The notes: generated from the sequence alone by a model not told the origin. A stretch of DNA of 8,404 nucleotides from an uncultured Eubacteriales bacterium (GCA_900313475.1 OMRJ01000046.1:1-8404); one strand, 5' to 3'. Shown: positions 1 through 6,378, numbered from the stretch's first letter. A program made the numbers and translations.

Positions 1-21
1 GTGCAGAGCAGTTTTGCCTGA

Positions 22-108
22 GCTGATTTTTGTTCAGGCAAGGCAAAGCCCGCAGCGAATACTTGACGTATTTGCAAGGGTTTTAACACGGCATGAGCGA
101 AAATCAGC
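22..108. repeat. 87-nt imperfect hairpin element (MITE/REP-like)
   Basis: A long interrupted hairpin in three tiers that can be read directly. The outer tier pairs 22-39 with 91-108 (18 positions, one mismatch, two G-T pairs, starting with GCTGATTTT against AAAATCAGC). The middle tier pairs 45-51 with 78-84 (AAAGCCC with GGGTTTT). The inner tier pairs 55-62 with 68-75 (GCGAATAC with GTATTTGC) around a TTGAC loop. An alternative stem pairs TTGCCTGA (14-21) with TCAGGCAA (34-41), so two folds compete at the left end. No ORF of note lies within. Inference: it looks like a non-coding intergenic repeat of the kind found in many copies in clostridial genomes, but copy number cannot be judged from one window. 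It ends exactly where a tRNA variable arm begins. Confidence 0.6.
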
Positions 109-147
109 CGGTCAAAACCGACACGGGTTCAAGTCCCGTCAGCCTAA
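109..147 (+). pseudogene. 3' half of a class II tRNA (variable arm, T arm, acceptor strand)
   Basis: The sequence shows a variable-arm stem CGGT-CAAA-ACCG (109-120), then a perfect 5-bp T stem with a canonical T loop (ACGGG 123-127, TTCAAGT 128-134, CCCGT 135-139), a 7-nt 3' acceptor strand (140-146) and a possible discriminator A (147). No CCA is encoded. A long variable arm implies Leu, Ser or Tyr class, and the TTCAAGT loop is common in Leu tRNAs. The matching 5' acceptor strand (TAGGCTG) and a D arm are not seen between 1 and 108. The place of the anticodon arm is taken by the hairpin at 22-108. It is either a tRNA remnant such as an attachment-site duplication or a gene interrupted by the hairpin, with its 5' half left of the window. 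A functional tRNA is unlikely as seen here. Confidence 0.55.
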
Positions 148-200
148 TGATAAACGGATTACTCATTTATACAAACGGTAAATATACAGTTATTTAATGC

Positions 201-234
201 AGGCTGCCCGCGGACTTTTGTCTGCGGGCAGCCT
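201..234 (-). terminator. Strong hairpin downstream of the ABC-F fusion gene
   Basis: A 14-bp stem with one G-T pair (201-214 with 221-234) encloses a 6-nt loop, CTTTTG. It begins 14 nt after the stop codon of the minus-strand ABC-F fusion gene, the usual place for a terminator. Neither strand has a good U-tract after the stem (minus continues GCATTAAATAA), so it may be a weak intrinsic terminator or a 3'-end stabilising stem. Confidence 0.55.
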
Positions 235-248
235 CTTATGCTGTTTGA

Positions 249-1052
249 TTATTTCTTCTTGAAAATCGAGAACAGTTTTCTGAAGAAACGGAGAATCATT
301 TCCCAGAACGAAACTTTGGTGCCTGTGCCGGAGCCTGAGCCGTCGCCGTCGGGCTGTGTCGGCGTCTCGTCGACCGCACCCGCCATTGTAACAATGACGT
401 TCTTTGTACCTGCCGGGATAAGGCTGCCGCCGAACTTCGACAAAAAGTCCTCAAGCCACTCCACGCTCACCGTGTCGAGATGGTTCGTCGGCTCGTCGAG
501 CAGCATAAGATCGGGTTCGCTCAAAAGCAGCTTGCCGAGACTTAATTTCGTGCGCTGTCCTCCCGAAAGCGCCAAAACGGGAAGCTCCTCCTCCGCGGGA
601 GAAAAGCCCAGTCCCTTAAGGCATGAATGCGCACGCGCCCTGTATGTAAGTCCGCCGTTTGCCTGATAAAAGTCGGTAAGCTCGCTCTGCTTTTCTATGT
701 ATTCGGGCACCGAGCCGTCGGTCAATTCAACTTTTCGGTGTATTTCTTCAAGCTCCTTTTCGGTCTGCTCAAGAAATGCAAACACGGTTAACAGCTCGTC
801 ATACACCGTGCGTGCGCTGTCGGCGCAGGCATGCTGCTCAACACAGCCTATCACGGTGCCGGAGGCGCGGACAACCGCCCCTTCGGTCACTTCGAGCTTA
901 CCCGTTATCGCATTAAACAGCGTTGTTTTACCGCAGCCGTTGGAGCCTATAAGCCCCACGCGGTCGCCTTTTGCGATATCAAAGCTGATATTTCGCAGCA
1001 CATCCCTTTCGCCGAACGAAACCGAGACGTTCTGTACGCTTAACAGTGCCAT
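249..1052 (-). pseudogene. Truncated ABC-F ATPase fused in frame to a foreign C-terminal tail
   Basis: The first about 207 residues are the start of an ABC-F protein, a soluble twin-ATPase family acting on ribosomes. Walker A is GSNGCGKTT (36-44), the Q-loop Gln is Q73, the ABC-F inter-subdomain helices span roughly 80-150, the signature LSGGQ is 162-166, and Walker B plus the family motif DEPTNHLD is 182-193. Family members have two such domains and over 500 residues. Here the sequence leaves the family at about residue 208 (nt about 410-432), before the H-loop histidine, and all of domain 2 is missing. Residues 211-267 are instead a beta-like stretch, a Gly/Asp/Ser/Thr linker (226-246) and a cationic aromatic helix (247-267), as in C-termini of some clostridial exported proteins. 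The ATG has a good AGAGG site 7 nt upstream and lies 64 nt after manA. It is probably non-functional as an ABC-F; a recombination event or an assembly join would explain it. Confidence 0.75.
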
Positions 1053-1116
1053 TTTCTTTCCTCTTTATAAATTTCACATCACATGTTTCGACGACAGCCG
1101 ACCGCAGAAACAACAA

Positions 1117-2079
1117 TCAAGTCCTTGTTTCAAGCGCTCTGAAGCTGCCGCGGAGCATATATTTTCCGAAGGATGCGGGAATAAACACGCTTGAACCCTT
1201 TTTCAGTGCATAAGTTTTTCCGTTCGCGGATATTTCGCCGCTGCCGTCGAGCACAAGAAGCGAGACAAAAGACGTTTCATCCGCAATATCTTCAAAGTTG
1301 CCGTCCGCTTTAAGCTCCGTCATCGAGAAATATCTGCAATGTGTAAGAAGTCGCTTCGCCGCTCCGCAAAGCTGCTTTTCCTCGCCCTCAGGCGCAAAAT
1401 CGGCATCGGTTTTCGTAAGCGTGACCACGTCCGTCGCCTTTTTTACATGCAGCTCGCGCTTGTTTCCGTTTTTGTCGCGGCGATCGTAATCGAAAACACG
1501 GTATGTCGTGTTGGAGCTTTGCTGCACTTCGGCAAGAAGTATTCCCGCTCCGATCGCATGGAGCATTCCCGACGGAATAAACACTACGTCGCCGGGCTTC
1601 ACTTTGACCCTGTTCACATTTTCGAGAAGCGTGCCGTTCTCAATACTTGCCGCGAACTGTTCGCGCGTCATATTTTTGTTAACGCCGTAGATAAGCTCCG
1701 CTCCGTCGTCCGCACTCAACACGAACCACGCTTCCGTTTTTCCGTTTTCGTTTTCCACGCGTCTTGCATATTCGTCACCGGGGTGAACCTGAACGCTCAG
1801 CCTGTCGCATGCATCGATTATTTTTATGAGTACGGGGAAACCGTTTATATCCGCATTGTGAGTGCCGAGAACCTCTCTGCCTTCTTTTTCTATTATGTCG
1901 GCAAGCGCCTTTCCGTCATATTCGCCGCCGACGGCATAGGACGGACCGTCCTTATGACACGAGAGCAGCCATGCTTCGGCTGCGTTGTCGCCGTCGGTCT
2001 GCATTCCGAAATCGTCGATAAGCCTGCGTCCGCCCCACAGAGTTTCTTTTATTGTCGGCCTTAAAAGTATTATATCCAT
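1117..2079 (-). CDS. manA: Mannose-6-phosphate isomerase, class I (small Bacillota type)
   Basis: This zinc enzyme interconverts mannose 6-phosphate and fructose 6-phosphate in the cytoplasm, linking mannose use or GDP-mannose supply to glycolysis. The 320-residue length matches the short Bacillus-type ManA. The cupin metal ligands are visible: Q97 and H99 in LSVQVHPGDEYA, E116 in KTEAWFVL and H174 in IPSGMLHAIGAG. The active-site segment TTYRVFDYDR is 191-200, and a second cupin-like half continues to the C-terminus. The ATG has the ribosome site GGAGAG 7 nt upstream and its own strong sigma-A promoter at 2112-2140. It is followed after 64 nt by the broken ABC-F gene and no terminator is evident between them. 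No other mannose-pathway gene lies nearby. Family assignment is firm. Confidence 0.95.
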   Translation of the reverse strand: MDIILLRPTIKETLWGGRRLIDDFGMQTDGDNAAEAWLLSCHKDGPSYAVGGEYDGKALADIIEKEGREVLGTHNADINGFPVLIKIIDACDRLSVQVHPGDEYARRVENENGKTEAWFVLSADDGAELIYGVNKNMTREQFAASIENGTLLENVNRVKVKPGDVVFIPSGMLHAIGAGILLAEVQQSSNTTYRVFDYDRRDKNGNKRELHVKKATDVVTLTKTDADFAPEGEEKQLCGAAKRLLTHCRYFSMTELKADGNFEDIADETSFVSLLVLDGSGEISANGKTYALKKGSSVFIPASFGKYMLRGSFRALETRT

Positions 2080-2111
2080 AATGTCGCTCTCCGTTTTTTT
2101 ATTACCGTCAT

Positions 2112-2140
2112 ATTATAACGAATTCTTCGCGTTCAGTCAA
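2112..2140 (-). promoter_or_regulatory. Sigma-A promoter of manA
   Basis: On the minus strand, -35 TTGACT (2140-2135) and -10 TATAAT (2117-2112) are separated by exactly 17 nt. Start of transcription is expected near 2105, about 25 nt before the manA ATG. The -35 box overlaps the stop codon (2133-2135) of the upstream small gene, so manA can be transcribed independently. Confidence 0.85.
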
Positions 2141-2342
2141 TAACCGCGTCATATTTCACGCTCGGATTCGCATTGAGCCGCGGCTCGATGAGTACGTTTC
2201 TGCACCCTCCGCTGTGCTTGCATTCACTGAAATGAGTGCATTTCAGCGTGTGAGTTCCGTTGCAGAAGACAGTTTCTTCGAGCACAATATTTCTTTTAAG
2301 AACACAGCAATACTGTTCATATGTCTTCATGTAGTTTTTCAT
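2133..2342 (-). CDS. Small Cys-rich protein of unknown function (69 aa)
   Basis: I do not recognise this as a characterised family, although it resembles short conserved hypothetical proteins of Clostridia. The ATG at 2342 is preferred: GGGAGG (2356-2351) lies 8 nt upstream, whereas the GTG at 2351 overlaps that site. The protein has Cys at residues 12, 13, 27, 35, 41 and 47 plus His at 31, 37 and 43. The last three Cys are spaced six apart within CTHFSECKHSGGC (35-47), which could bind a metal or form disulfides. There is no signal peptide or membrane segment, so it is probably cytoplasmic. It is divergent from the BofA-like gene and its end overlaps the manA promoter. Expression is supported by the strong ribosome site; function is unknown. 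Confidence 0.7.
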   Translation of the reverse strand: MKNYMKTYEQYCCVLKRNIVLEETVFCNGTHTLKCTHFSECKHSGGCRNVLIEPRLNANPSVKYDAVID

Positions 2343-2358
2343 ATCCGACACCTCCCGT

Positions 2359-2378
2359 ATTATATTATATCTTTTATA
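2359..2378 (-). promoter_or_regulatory. AT-rich promoter candidate for the Cys-rich small gene
   Basis: Upstream of the small gene the minus strand reads TATAAAAGATATAATATAAT (2378-2359), holding several -10-like hexamers. No good -35 box lies 16-18 nt further up. The two TATAAT copies are very close to the ribosome site, so the TATAAA at 2378-2373 may be the more workable -10. Only the general location is supported. Confidence 0.3.
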
Positions 2379-2414
2379 CCGAAAAATAAAACGAAATGTG
2401 TCTGTTAAAAAAAA

Positions 2415-2444
2415 GAATATTTACAAACCGGTTTTCATAATAAT
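2415..2444 (+). promoter_or_regulatory. Possible sporulation (sigma-E-like) promoter of the BofA-like gene
   Basis: GAATATT (2415-2421) agrees with the sigma-E -35 consensus known from Bacillus. After 14 nt comes CATAATAAT (2436-2444), which shares the CATA core of the -10 consensus CATACAnT but not the next two positions. A start near 2451 would leave a short leader before GGGAG at 2456-2460. Bacillus bofA is under sigma-E control, which makes this plausible, but the match is partial and the region is AT-rich. Confidence 0.35.
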
Positions 2445-2468
2445 GAAACAAAAAAGGGAGCCTGAAAA

Positions 2469-2726
2469 ATGACACTTTTAACGGGAATTTTTGCCGTCGG
2501 CGGCATTATTATACTTATTTATATGTTAAAAAGACGAAGTTTCGGCTTCGGTATTCTCTCCGCACTGTGCGGTTTTTTCTCGCTTATCGCCGCATATCTC
2601 GTCTGCCGGCTGCTCCACACGGACATTCCCGTAACCGCATTCAGCGTTTCGCTCGGCACAATAGGCGGTCTTCCGGGGGTAATACTGCTCATCGCGTTGA
2701 TGACAGTCTTTTCGCAGTCGGCTTGA
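2469..2726 (+). CDS. BofA-like small membrane protein (pro-sigma-K processing inhibitor family)
   Basis: An 85-residue protein with three hydrophobic segments (about 3-20, 26-47, 58-81) and a short KRR turn after the first. The last segment has the GGLPGVILL pattern (66-74) that is characteristic of BofA-family C-termini, and the length is close to Bacillus BofA (about 87). BofA sits in the outer forespore membrane, where with SpoIVFA it holds the SpoIVFB protease inactive until the forespore signals sigma-K activation. In Bacillus, bofA lies just after dnaX-yaaK-recR-yaaL; here it is about 2.7 kb from recR and on the other strand, a rearranged form of that neighbourhood. The start has GGGAG 8 nt upstream. 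The sequence is short, so another small integral membrane protein cannot be excluded. Confidence 0.6.
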   Translation: MTLLTGIFAVGGIIILIYMLKRRSFGFGILSALCGFFSLIAAYLVCRLLHTDIPVTAFSVSLGTIGGLPGVILLIALMTVFSQSA

Positions 2727-2786
2727 ATCGTAAAGAAACGAAACCGAACTCGGTCACGGCAAAAAACACAGAAAAAAAGAATGCAA

Positions 2787-2823
2787 AAAAACAACCGTAT
2801 CCGAAAAAAACACGGTTGTTTTT
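2787..2823. terminator. Bidirectional terminator between convergent genes
   Basis: AAAAACAACCGT (2787-2798) pairs with ACGGTTGTTTTT (2812-2823) around a 13-nt A-rich loop. The T-run on the right serves the plus-strand BofA-like gene, and the A-run on the left reads as U-run for the minus-strand operon ending at 2849. The position between two converging stop codons fits termination from both sides. Confidence 0.8.
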
Positions 2824-2848
2824 GTAATTTACATCAATTCCGAAGCAT

Positions 2849-3742
2849 TTACTGCTGCAATCCTGCGCCGCCTCCCATAAGCTGACTCAAGAATCCGGGG
2901 GATTTCTGCTTTTTCGGTTTATATGCGGGCGGATTTTCAAGACGAAGCCTTGCCGTCCTGCTCTTTTTAAGGCACTCGGATACACTCAAAACAGGTTCGA
3001 GCATAGTATCCGTGAGATAAGGCATTATACGCTGAACAAGCTCCGGGTCGTTTTCTATCGGACCGAGCACCGTAACGCAGATAAGGCTTTGCACCTCATT
3101 CGTACCGTCCTCATATACCTCACCGAGAATATTGAAAAGTCTTTTCATTTTTTGGACGTCGTTTTGCTTTATAATCTCCATAACGCGAGGTGTGCCGTAA
3201 TTTACGAAGAAATCCTCGCACAAAAACTCTCCGTATGTCGCAATATTCCCGTTTATTATCGGCTTAAGCTCGGGGAAAATGCCGGCTATTTTCGTTGCAA
3301 GCGTTACGGGATCATAGCTCAGAGCGCCGCTCTTTGCAGCCGCGCGGCTTACAGTCGCCGGGGCTTTTTTAGATGCCCTTGAATCCTTGCGCAGATATGT
3401 TTCGGAGAGATAATCCGTTATCTCGTTGATAAGCGATTTAACGTCTTTTTCATCATATTCATTTAGCACCATGAGGTATGTGGTATCGCGCTTAAATGCG
3501 GAATCATCCGCTGTTTCGGCATCAAGAGGGGCAATAAGAAAATGTATTCTGTTGTCGTTATACACAAAGCGAAGTCTGCTGTCAGTGCCGACAAAGTCCA
3601 TAACCGACGATTCGCCGCGCGCATAGACCGCACTGTCTTTCCTGCTCGCGCCCTCCTGCCACTCCGGGGCAAAGCCGCACTTTTCGAGAACGGGCACAAC
3701 GCCGCTCCAAAGTGTATCCATCATTGTTTTCTGTTCGAGCAT
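2849..3742 (-). CDS. Two-domain cytoplasmic protein of unknown function (297 aa)
   Basis: I do not recognise a characterised function. The protein appears to have an alpha/beta N-terminal part (about 1-117), a Lys/Ala/Ser-rich linker (119-140), and an all-helical C-terminal part (about 143-260) beginning DPVTLATKIAGIFPELKPII. The tail, 265-297, is Pro/Lys-rich and then Gly-rich. It has no signal peptide, membrane segment or obvious catalytic motif. The helical part has the look of a small adaptor-type domain such as the one found in DUF7674-like proteins, but that is only an impression. AAAGGA lies 9 nt before the ATG, and the start is 19 nt after the sugar-kinase stop, so the two are almost certainly co-transcribed. 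The convergent terminator at 2787-2823 ends the unit. Confidence 0.8.
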   Translation of the reverse strand: MLEQKTMMDTLWSGVVPVLEKCGFAPEWQEGASRKDSAVYARGESSVMDFVGTDSRLRFVYNDNRIHFLIAPLDAETADDSAFKRDTTYLMVLNEYDEKDVKSLINEITDYLSETYLRKDSRASKKAPATVSRAAAKSGALSYDPVTLATKIAGIFPELKPIINGNIATYGEFLCEDFFVNYGTPRVMEIIKQNDVQKMKRLFNILGEVYEDGTNEVQSLICVTVLGPIENDPELVQRIMPYLTDTMLEPVLSVSECLKKSRTARLRLENPPAYKPKKQKSPGFLSQLMGGGAGLQQ

Positions 3743-3761
3743 TTTGGTTTATCCTTTCGTA

Positions 3762-5354
3762 TCAGCCGTTGAGTGCGGCAAAATTCTGTTTGTTTGATTT
3801 ATAGAGCTTTTTGAAAACGGCATACATCCTGTCGTACGTCGCCCTGTTCGCCGGATTCGGTTCATAGGTTTTTACCGCCGGAATAAGCTTCTTTGCTTCA
3901 CCGAACGAATTTATCTCGCCCAGACCGACCGCTATAACGACTGCCGCACCGACGGCGCCGACATTCTGCGGTTTATCCACCGTTTCAACGCGCTTGTTAA
4001 GCACATCGGCAAGTATCTGACATGTTGCGTATGACAGCGCACCACCTCCCACAAAACGAACCGAGTCGGAAATTTTAAGCTTCTTTTCCTCAGTCTCCGC
4101 GAACCAGCGAAGATGATAGCATACGCCCTCGACAACGCTCCTTATAAGCTCGCTCTTTCCCGTTTCAAGGCTGATATTAAAGAACATTCCCCTTGAATTC
4201 GGGTCTTCAAACGGGCAGCGGTTGCCGTGCAGCCACGGAGTAAATATAACACCGCCGGAACCTGCGGGAACGCCGTCAATGACCTCGGTCATGTAGTCGT
4301 AAAGACTCGTATACTCTGTTTCGTAGCTGTCCGCCACATTTTCTTTTTTAAGATATATTCCTATTTCGTCAAGCGCCAAGTGGTCTCTTACCCATTCAAG
4401 ACACTTCCCTGCGGTTTCAAGCTCACCGAAATAATTGAACTTGCCGGGGTCTGCGCCTATTACCGCAGCAATGCCCGACGAAGCGTCAACCATACTTCTG
4501 CCGACAACCGTTGACACCCAACCGGAAGTGCCCGTGTAGACATGCGTATCTCCCAAGTCCACAGCGCCCGCGCCGACGCCTATAAGCGATGCATCGCCTC
4601 CGCCGCCGAAAACAGCCGTGCCCGGCTTAAGTCCCAATTCCGCCGCTTCTTTTTCGCGAAGTCCGCCCACAACGTCGGTGGACTTGACTATTTCGGGCAT
4701 GTGCTCAACATTTACGCCGAGTGTTTTGCACAGCGACGCGCTCCAGCACTTGTGTCCGTCACGAAGGTCGTAGAGCAGCGCACCGAAGGCGGAATCCTCC
4801 GTCATGGTCGCTCTGCCTGTCATGCGGGCGATGAGATAATCCTTAACATCGAGCCATTTGTACACTTTTTTGAAGTTTTCGGGCTCGTTGTTTTTTACCC
4901 AATTGTATTTCCATACGGGATCCTTGACGGAAATTGCCGCCGCACCCGTTATCATAAGCGATTTAAGAAGTATCGGCACACTTGCGCCCGCGACCTGAAC
5001 ACCGTGCGCGATTCCTTTTTTCAGTTCCTCGCGTGCGCGCTGATCCATATAGCTGAACGCTCTGCGGACGGGCTTAAGCTCTTTGTCGACAAGCACGAGT
5101 CCCTGCATCTGCGAGCAGAACGATATTCCCTCTATCTGCTCCGGCGCAACACCCGATTTTTCGACTGCTTCTTTTGCGGTAACGCACATCGCGTCCCACC
5201 ACTCGTCCGGATCCTGTTCCGCTCCGCCGTTGGGCAGCACATACAGCTCATATCCCTTTGACGCGCTTCCGAGCAGCTTTATCGTGTCCGATATCGCAAA
5301 AACGCAGGTTTTTACGCCCGTAGTACCGATATCAAATGTTATGGCATACTTCAT
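3762..5354 (-). CDS. FGGY-family carbohydrate kinase, xylulokinase-like
   Basis: A cytoplasmic ATP-dependent sugar kinase of the FGGY family, two ribonuclease-H-like domains with the active site between them. Visible motifs are the phosphate-binding DIGTTGVK (8-15), the substrate loop SQMQGLVLVD (81-90), YMDQR (102-106), the catalytic base D254 in GGGGDASLIG, the FGGY signature region around 373-410, and adenosine-binding GGGALS (436-441) with GAVGAA (466-471). Its 530 residues suit the family. Overall it is closest in pattern to xylulokinase (XylB), but Gln84 stands where XylB proteins usually have His (QMHG), so another ketose or polyol is possible. No isomerase, transporter or regulator accompanies it. 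AAAGGA precedes the ATG by about 10 nt. It lies 44 nt after recR and 19 nt before the next gene. Confidence 0.88.
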   Translation of the reverse strand: MKYAITFDIGTTGVKTCVFAISDTIKLLGSASKGYELYVLPNGGAEQDPDEWWDAMCVTAKEAVEKSGVAPEQIEGISFCSQMQGLVLVDKELKPVRRAFSYMDQRAREELKKGIAHGVQVAGASVPILLKSLMITGAAAISVKDPVWKYNWVKNNEPENFKKVYKWLDVKDYLIARMTGRATMTEDSAFGALLYDLRDGHKCWSASLCKTLGVNVEHMPEIVKSTDVVGGLREKEAAELGLKPGTAVFGGGGDASLIGVGAGAVDLGDTHVYTGTSGWVSTVVGRSMVDASSGIAAVIGADPGKFNYFGELETAGKCLEWVRDHLALDEIGIYLKKENVADSYETEYTSLYDYMTEVIDGVPAGSGGVIFTPWLHGNRCPFEDPNSRGMFFNISLETGKSELIRSVVEGVCYHLRWFAETEEKKLKISDSVRFVGGGALSYATCQILADVLNKRVETVDKPQNVGAVGAAVVIAVGLGEINSFGEAKKLIPAVKTYEPNPANRATYDRMYAVFKKLYKSNKQNFAALNG

Positions 5355-5361
5355 TTATATA

Positions 5362-5381
5362 CATTCCTTTCGTAAAGAATG
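5362..5381 (-). promoter_or_regulatory. Possible hairpin sequestering the kinase ribosome site
   Basis: CATTCCTTT (5362-5370) faces AAAGAATG (5374-5381) around CGT, giving about eight pairs with one bulge. On the minus-strand mRNA one arm contains the AAAGGA ribosome site of the FGGY kinase. It might lower translation initiation; the loop is short and the stem AT-rich, so this is tentative. Confidence 0.3.
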
Positions 5382-5398
5382 AACCGACACCGGGTATT

Positions 5399-5998
5399 TT
5401 ACAGCTGACGCCTTCCCTCGATCGCACGCGACAGCGTTACCGAATCGGCATATTGCAGATCGCTGCCGACGGGAAGACCGTAGGCAAGGCGCGTCACCTT
5501 TATTCCGAGAGGCTTCAAAAGCTTTGAAATATACATTGCGGTAAGCTCGCCCTCCACATCGGAGCCGGTAGCCATAATGACTTCATTCACCTCGTCCGAA
5601 TGCACGCGGTCAAGCAGCTCCTTCACCGTAATGTCATCGGGACCGATATCGTCAAGCGGGGAAATCACTCCGTGCAGAACGTGGTAAGAGCCTTTGTATT
5701 CGTTTGTGCTCTCGATAGCCATAAGCGACTCCACATTTTCAACGACACAGATAATGCCGGTATTGCGTTTCGGATCACTGCACACCGGGCAAAGCTCTTT
5801 GTCCGTGAGGTTGCAGCACTTAGGGCATCGGTGTATCTTTTCGGACGCCTGCAGAACGGTGTCTGCAAACTCCTTCGCTTCATCCTGCGGCAGACCGAGA
5901 ATATAAAAAGCCATTCGCTGCGCGGTTTTCGCGCCGATGCCGGGCATACGCCTGAATTGCTCCACAAGCTTTTGGAGCGACAGTGCGGAGTATTCCAT
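5399..5998 (-). CDS. recR: Recombination mediator protein RecR
   Basis: RecR forms a ring that, with RecF and RecO, loads RecA onto SSB-coated single-stranded DNA at gaps and breaks. At 199 residues it is full length. In order it shows the helix-hairpin-helix (about 10-35, RMPGIGAKTAQRMA), the four-Cys zinc finger C58, C61, C70 and C73, the Toprim domain (about 81-175) with E87 in VVEN and the GSDVEGE segment (145-151), and the C-terminal GLPVGSDLQYADSVTL (174-189). The usual Toprim stretch TNPTVEGE is varied here to ATGSDVEGE. The ATG is 3 nt after the ybaB stop with no strong ribosome site of its own, so translational coupling to ybaB is likely. This is the standard dnaX-ybaB-recR order. 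Confidence 0.97.
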   Translation of the reverse strand: MEYSALSLQKLVEQFRRMPGIGAKTAQRMAFYILGLPQDEAKEFADTVLQASEKIHRCPKCCNLTDKELCPVCSDPKRNTGIICVVENVESLMAIESTNEYKGSYHVLHGVISPLDDIGPDDITVKELLDRVHSDEVNEVIMATGSDVEGELTAMYISKLLKPLGIKVTRLAYGLPVGSDLQYADSVTLSRAIEGRRQL

Positions 5999-6001
5999 AG
6001 C

Positions 6002-6352
6002 TTACAGACCGAGTCCCGACAAACCGGGAATGTTCATTCCGCCCGTAACGCCGTTCATCTCGCGCTCCATTGTGTCGTTTGATTTGCGTATAGCCTCATT
6101 GAGGGACGCTTTGAGCAGGTCTTCGAGCATCTCCACGTCTTCGGGATCGACAACCTCCGGCTTAAGCGTTATGCCGAGCACCTCATGCTTGCCGCTCACT
6201 CTGACCTCGACCGCGCCGCCGCCTGCGGATGCGGTAAATTCTGAGGTTTCCACTTCCTCCTGAACTCTTGCCATATCCTCCTGCATTTTTTGAATGCGCT
6301 GCATCATTTCATTTCTTGAAGGCTGATTTTGATTGGGTATTCTTGCTTTCAT
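6002..6352 (-). CDS. YbaB/EbfC-family nucleoid-associated protein
   Basis: A small dimeric DNA-binding protein associated with the nucleoid, 116 residues. The N-terminal coiled helix (about 12-36, rich in Met, Gln and Glu) is followed by the conserved strand block EFTASAGGGAVEVRVSG (38-54), then GITLKPEVVDPEDVEMLEDL (60-79) and a C-terminal helix ending about 100. The tail has a family-typical Gly/Met-rich end, GGMNIPGLSGLGL (104-116). GGGGGAAAG lies just upstream of the ATG. It sits 26 nt after dnaX and 3 nt before recR, the near-universal arrangement, which suggests a link to replication or RecR-mediated repair, although the exact role remains unsettled. Confidence 0.95.
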   Translation of the reverse strand: MKARIPNQNQPSRNEMMQRIQKMQEDMARVQEEVETSEFTASAGGGAVEVRVSGKHEVLGITLKPEVVDPEDVEMLEDLLKASLNEAIRKSNDTMEREMNGVTGGMNIPGLSGLGL

Positions 6353-6365
6353 TTTACTTTCCCCC

Positions 6366-6377
6366 GACCTTAAGGTC
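6366..6377. repeat. 12-bp perfect palindrome between dnaX and ybaB
   Basis: GACCTTAAGGTC is its own reverse complement and lies between the dnaX stop (6379-6381) and the ybaB ribosome site. Having no loop it is not a stable RNA hairpin; it could be a dimeric protein site or chance. Confidence 0.4.
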
Positions 6378-6378
6378 T

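Noticed and set aside
22..108. Group I or group II intron in a tRNA anticodon loop
   Set aside because: The interval is under 90 nt and consists of one simple interrupted hairpin, with no room for an intron catalytic core. The left tRNA half was not identified.
148..200. AT-rich stretch between the tRNA fragment and the hairpin
   Set aside because: I looked for promoters or further repeats and saw nothing that rises above AT-rich background.
1339..2064. Plus-strand 241-codon frame opposite manA
   Set aside because: Antisense shadow of a clear enzyme gene, with no recognisable motif.
2349..2351. GTG at 2351 as the start of the Cys-rich small gene
   Set aside because: It overlaps the GGGAGG ribosome site; the ATG at 2342 has ideal 8-nt spacing.
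4542..5261. Plus-strand 239-codon frame opposite the FGGY kinase
   Set aside because: The minus-strand frame has all kinase motifs over its full length; the antisense product has no recognisable features.
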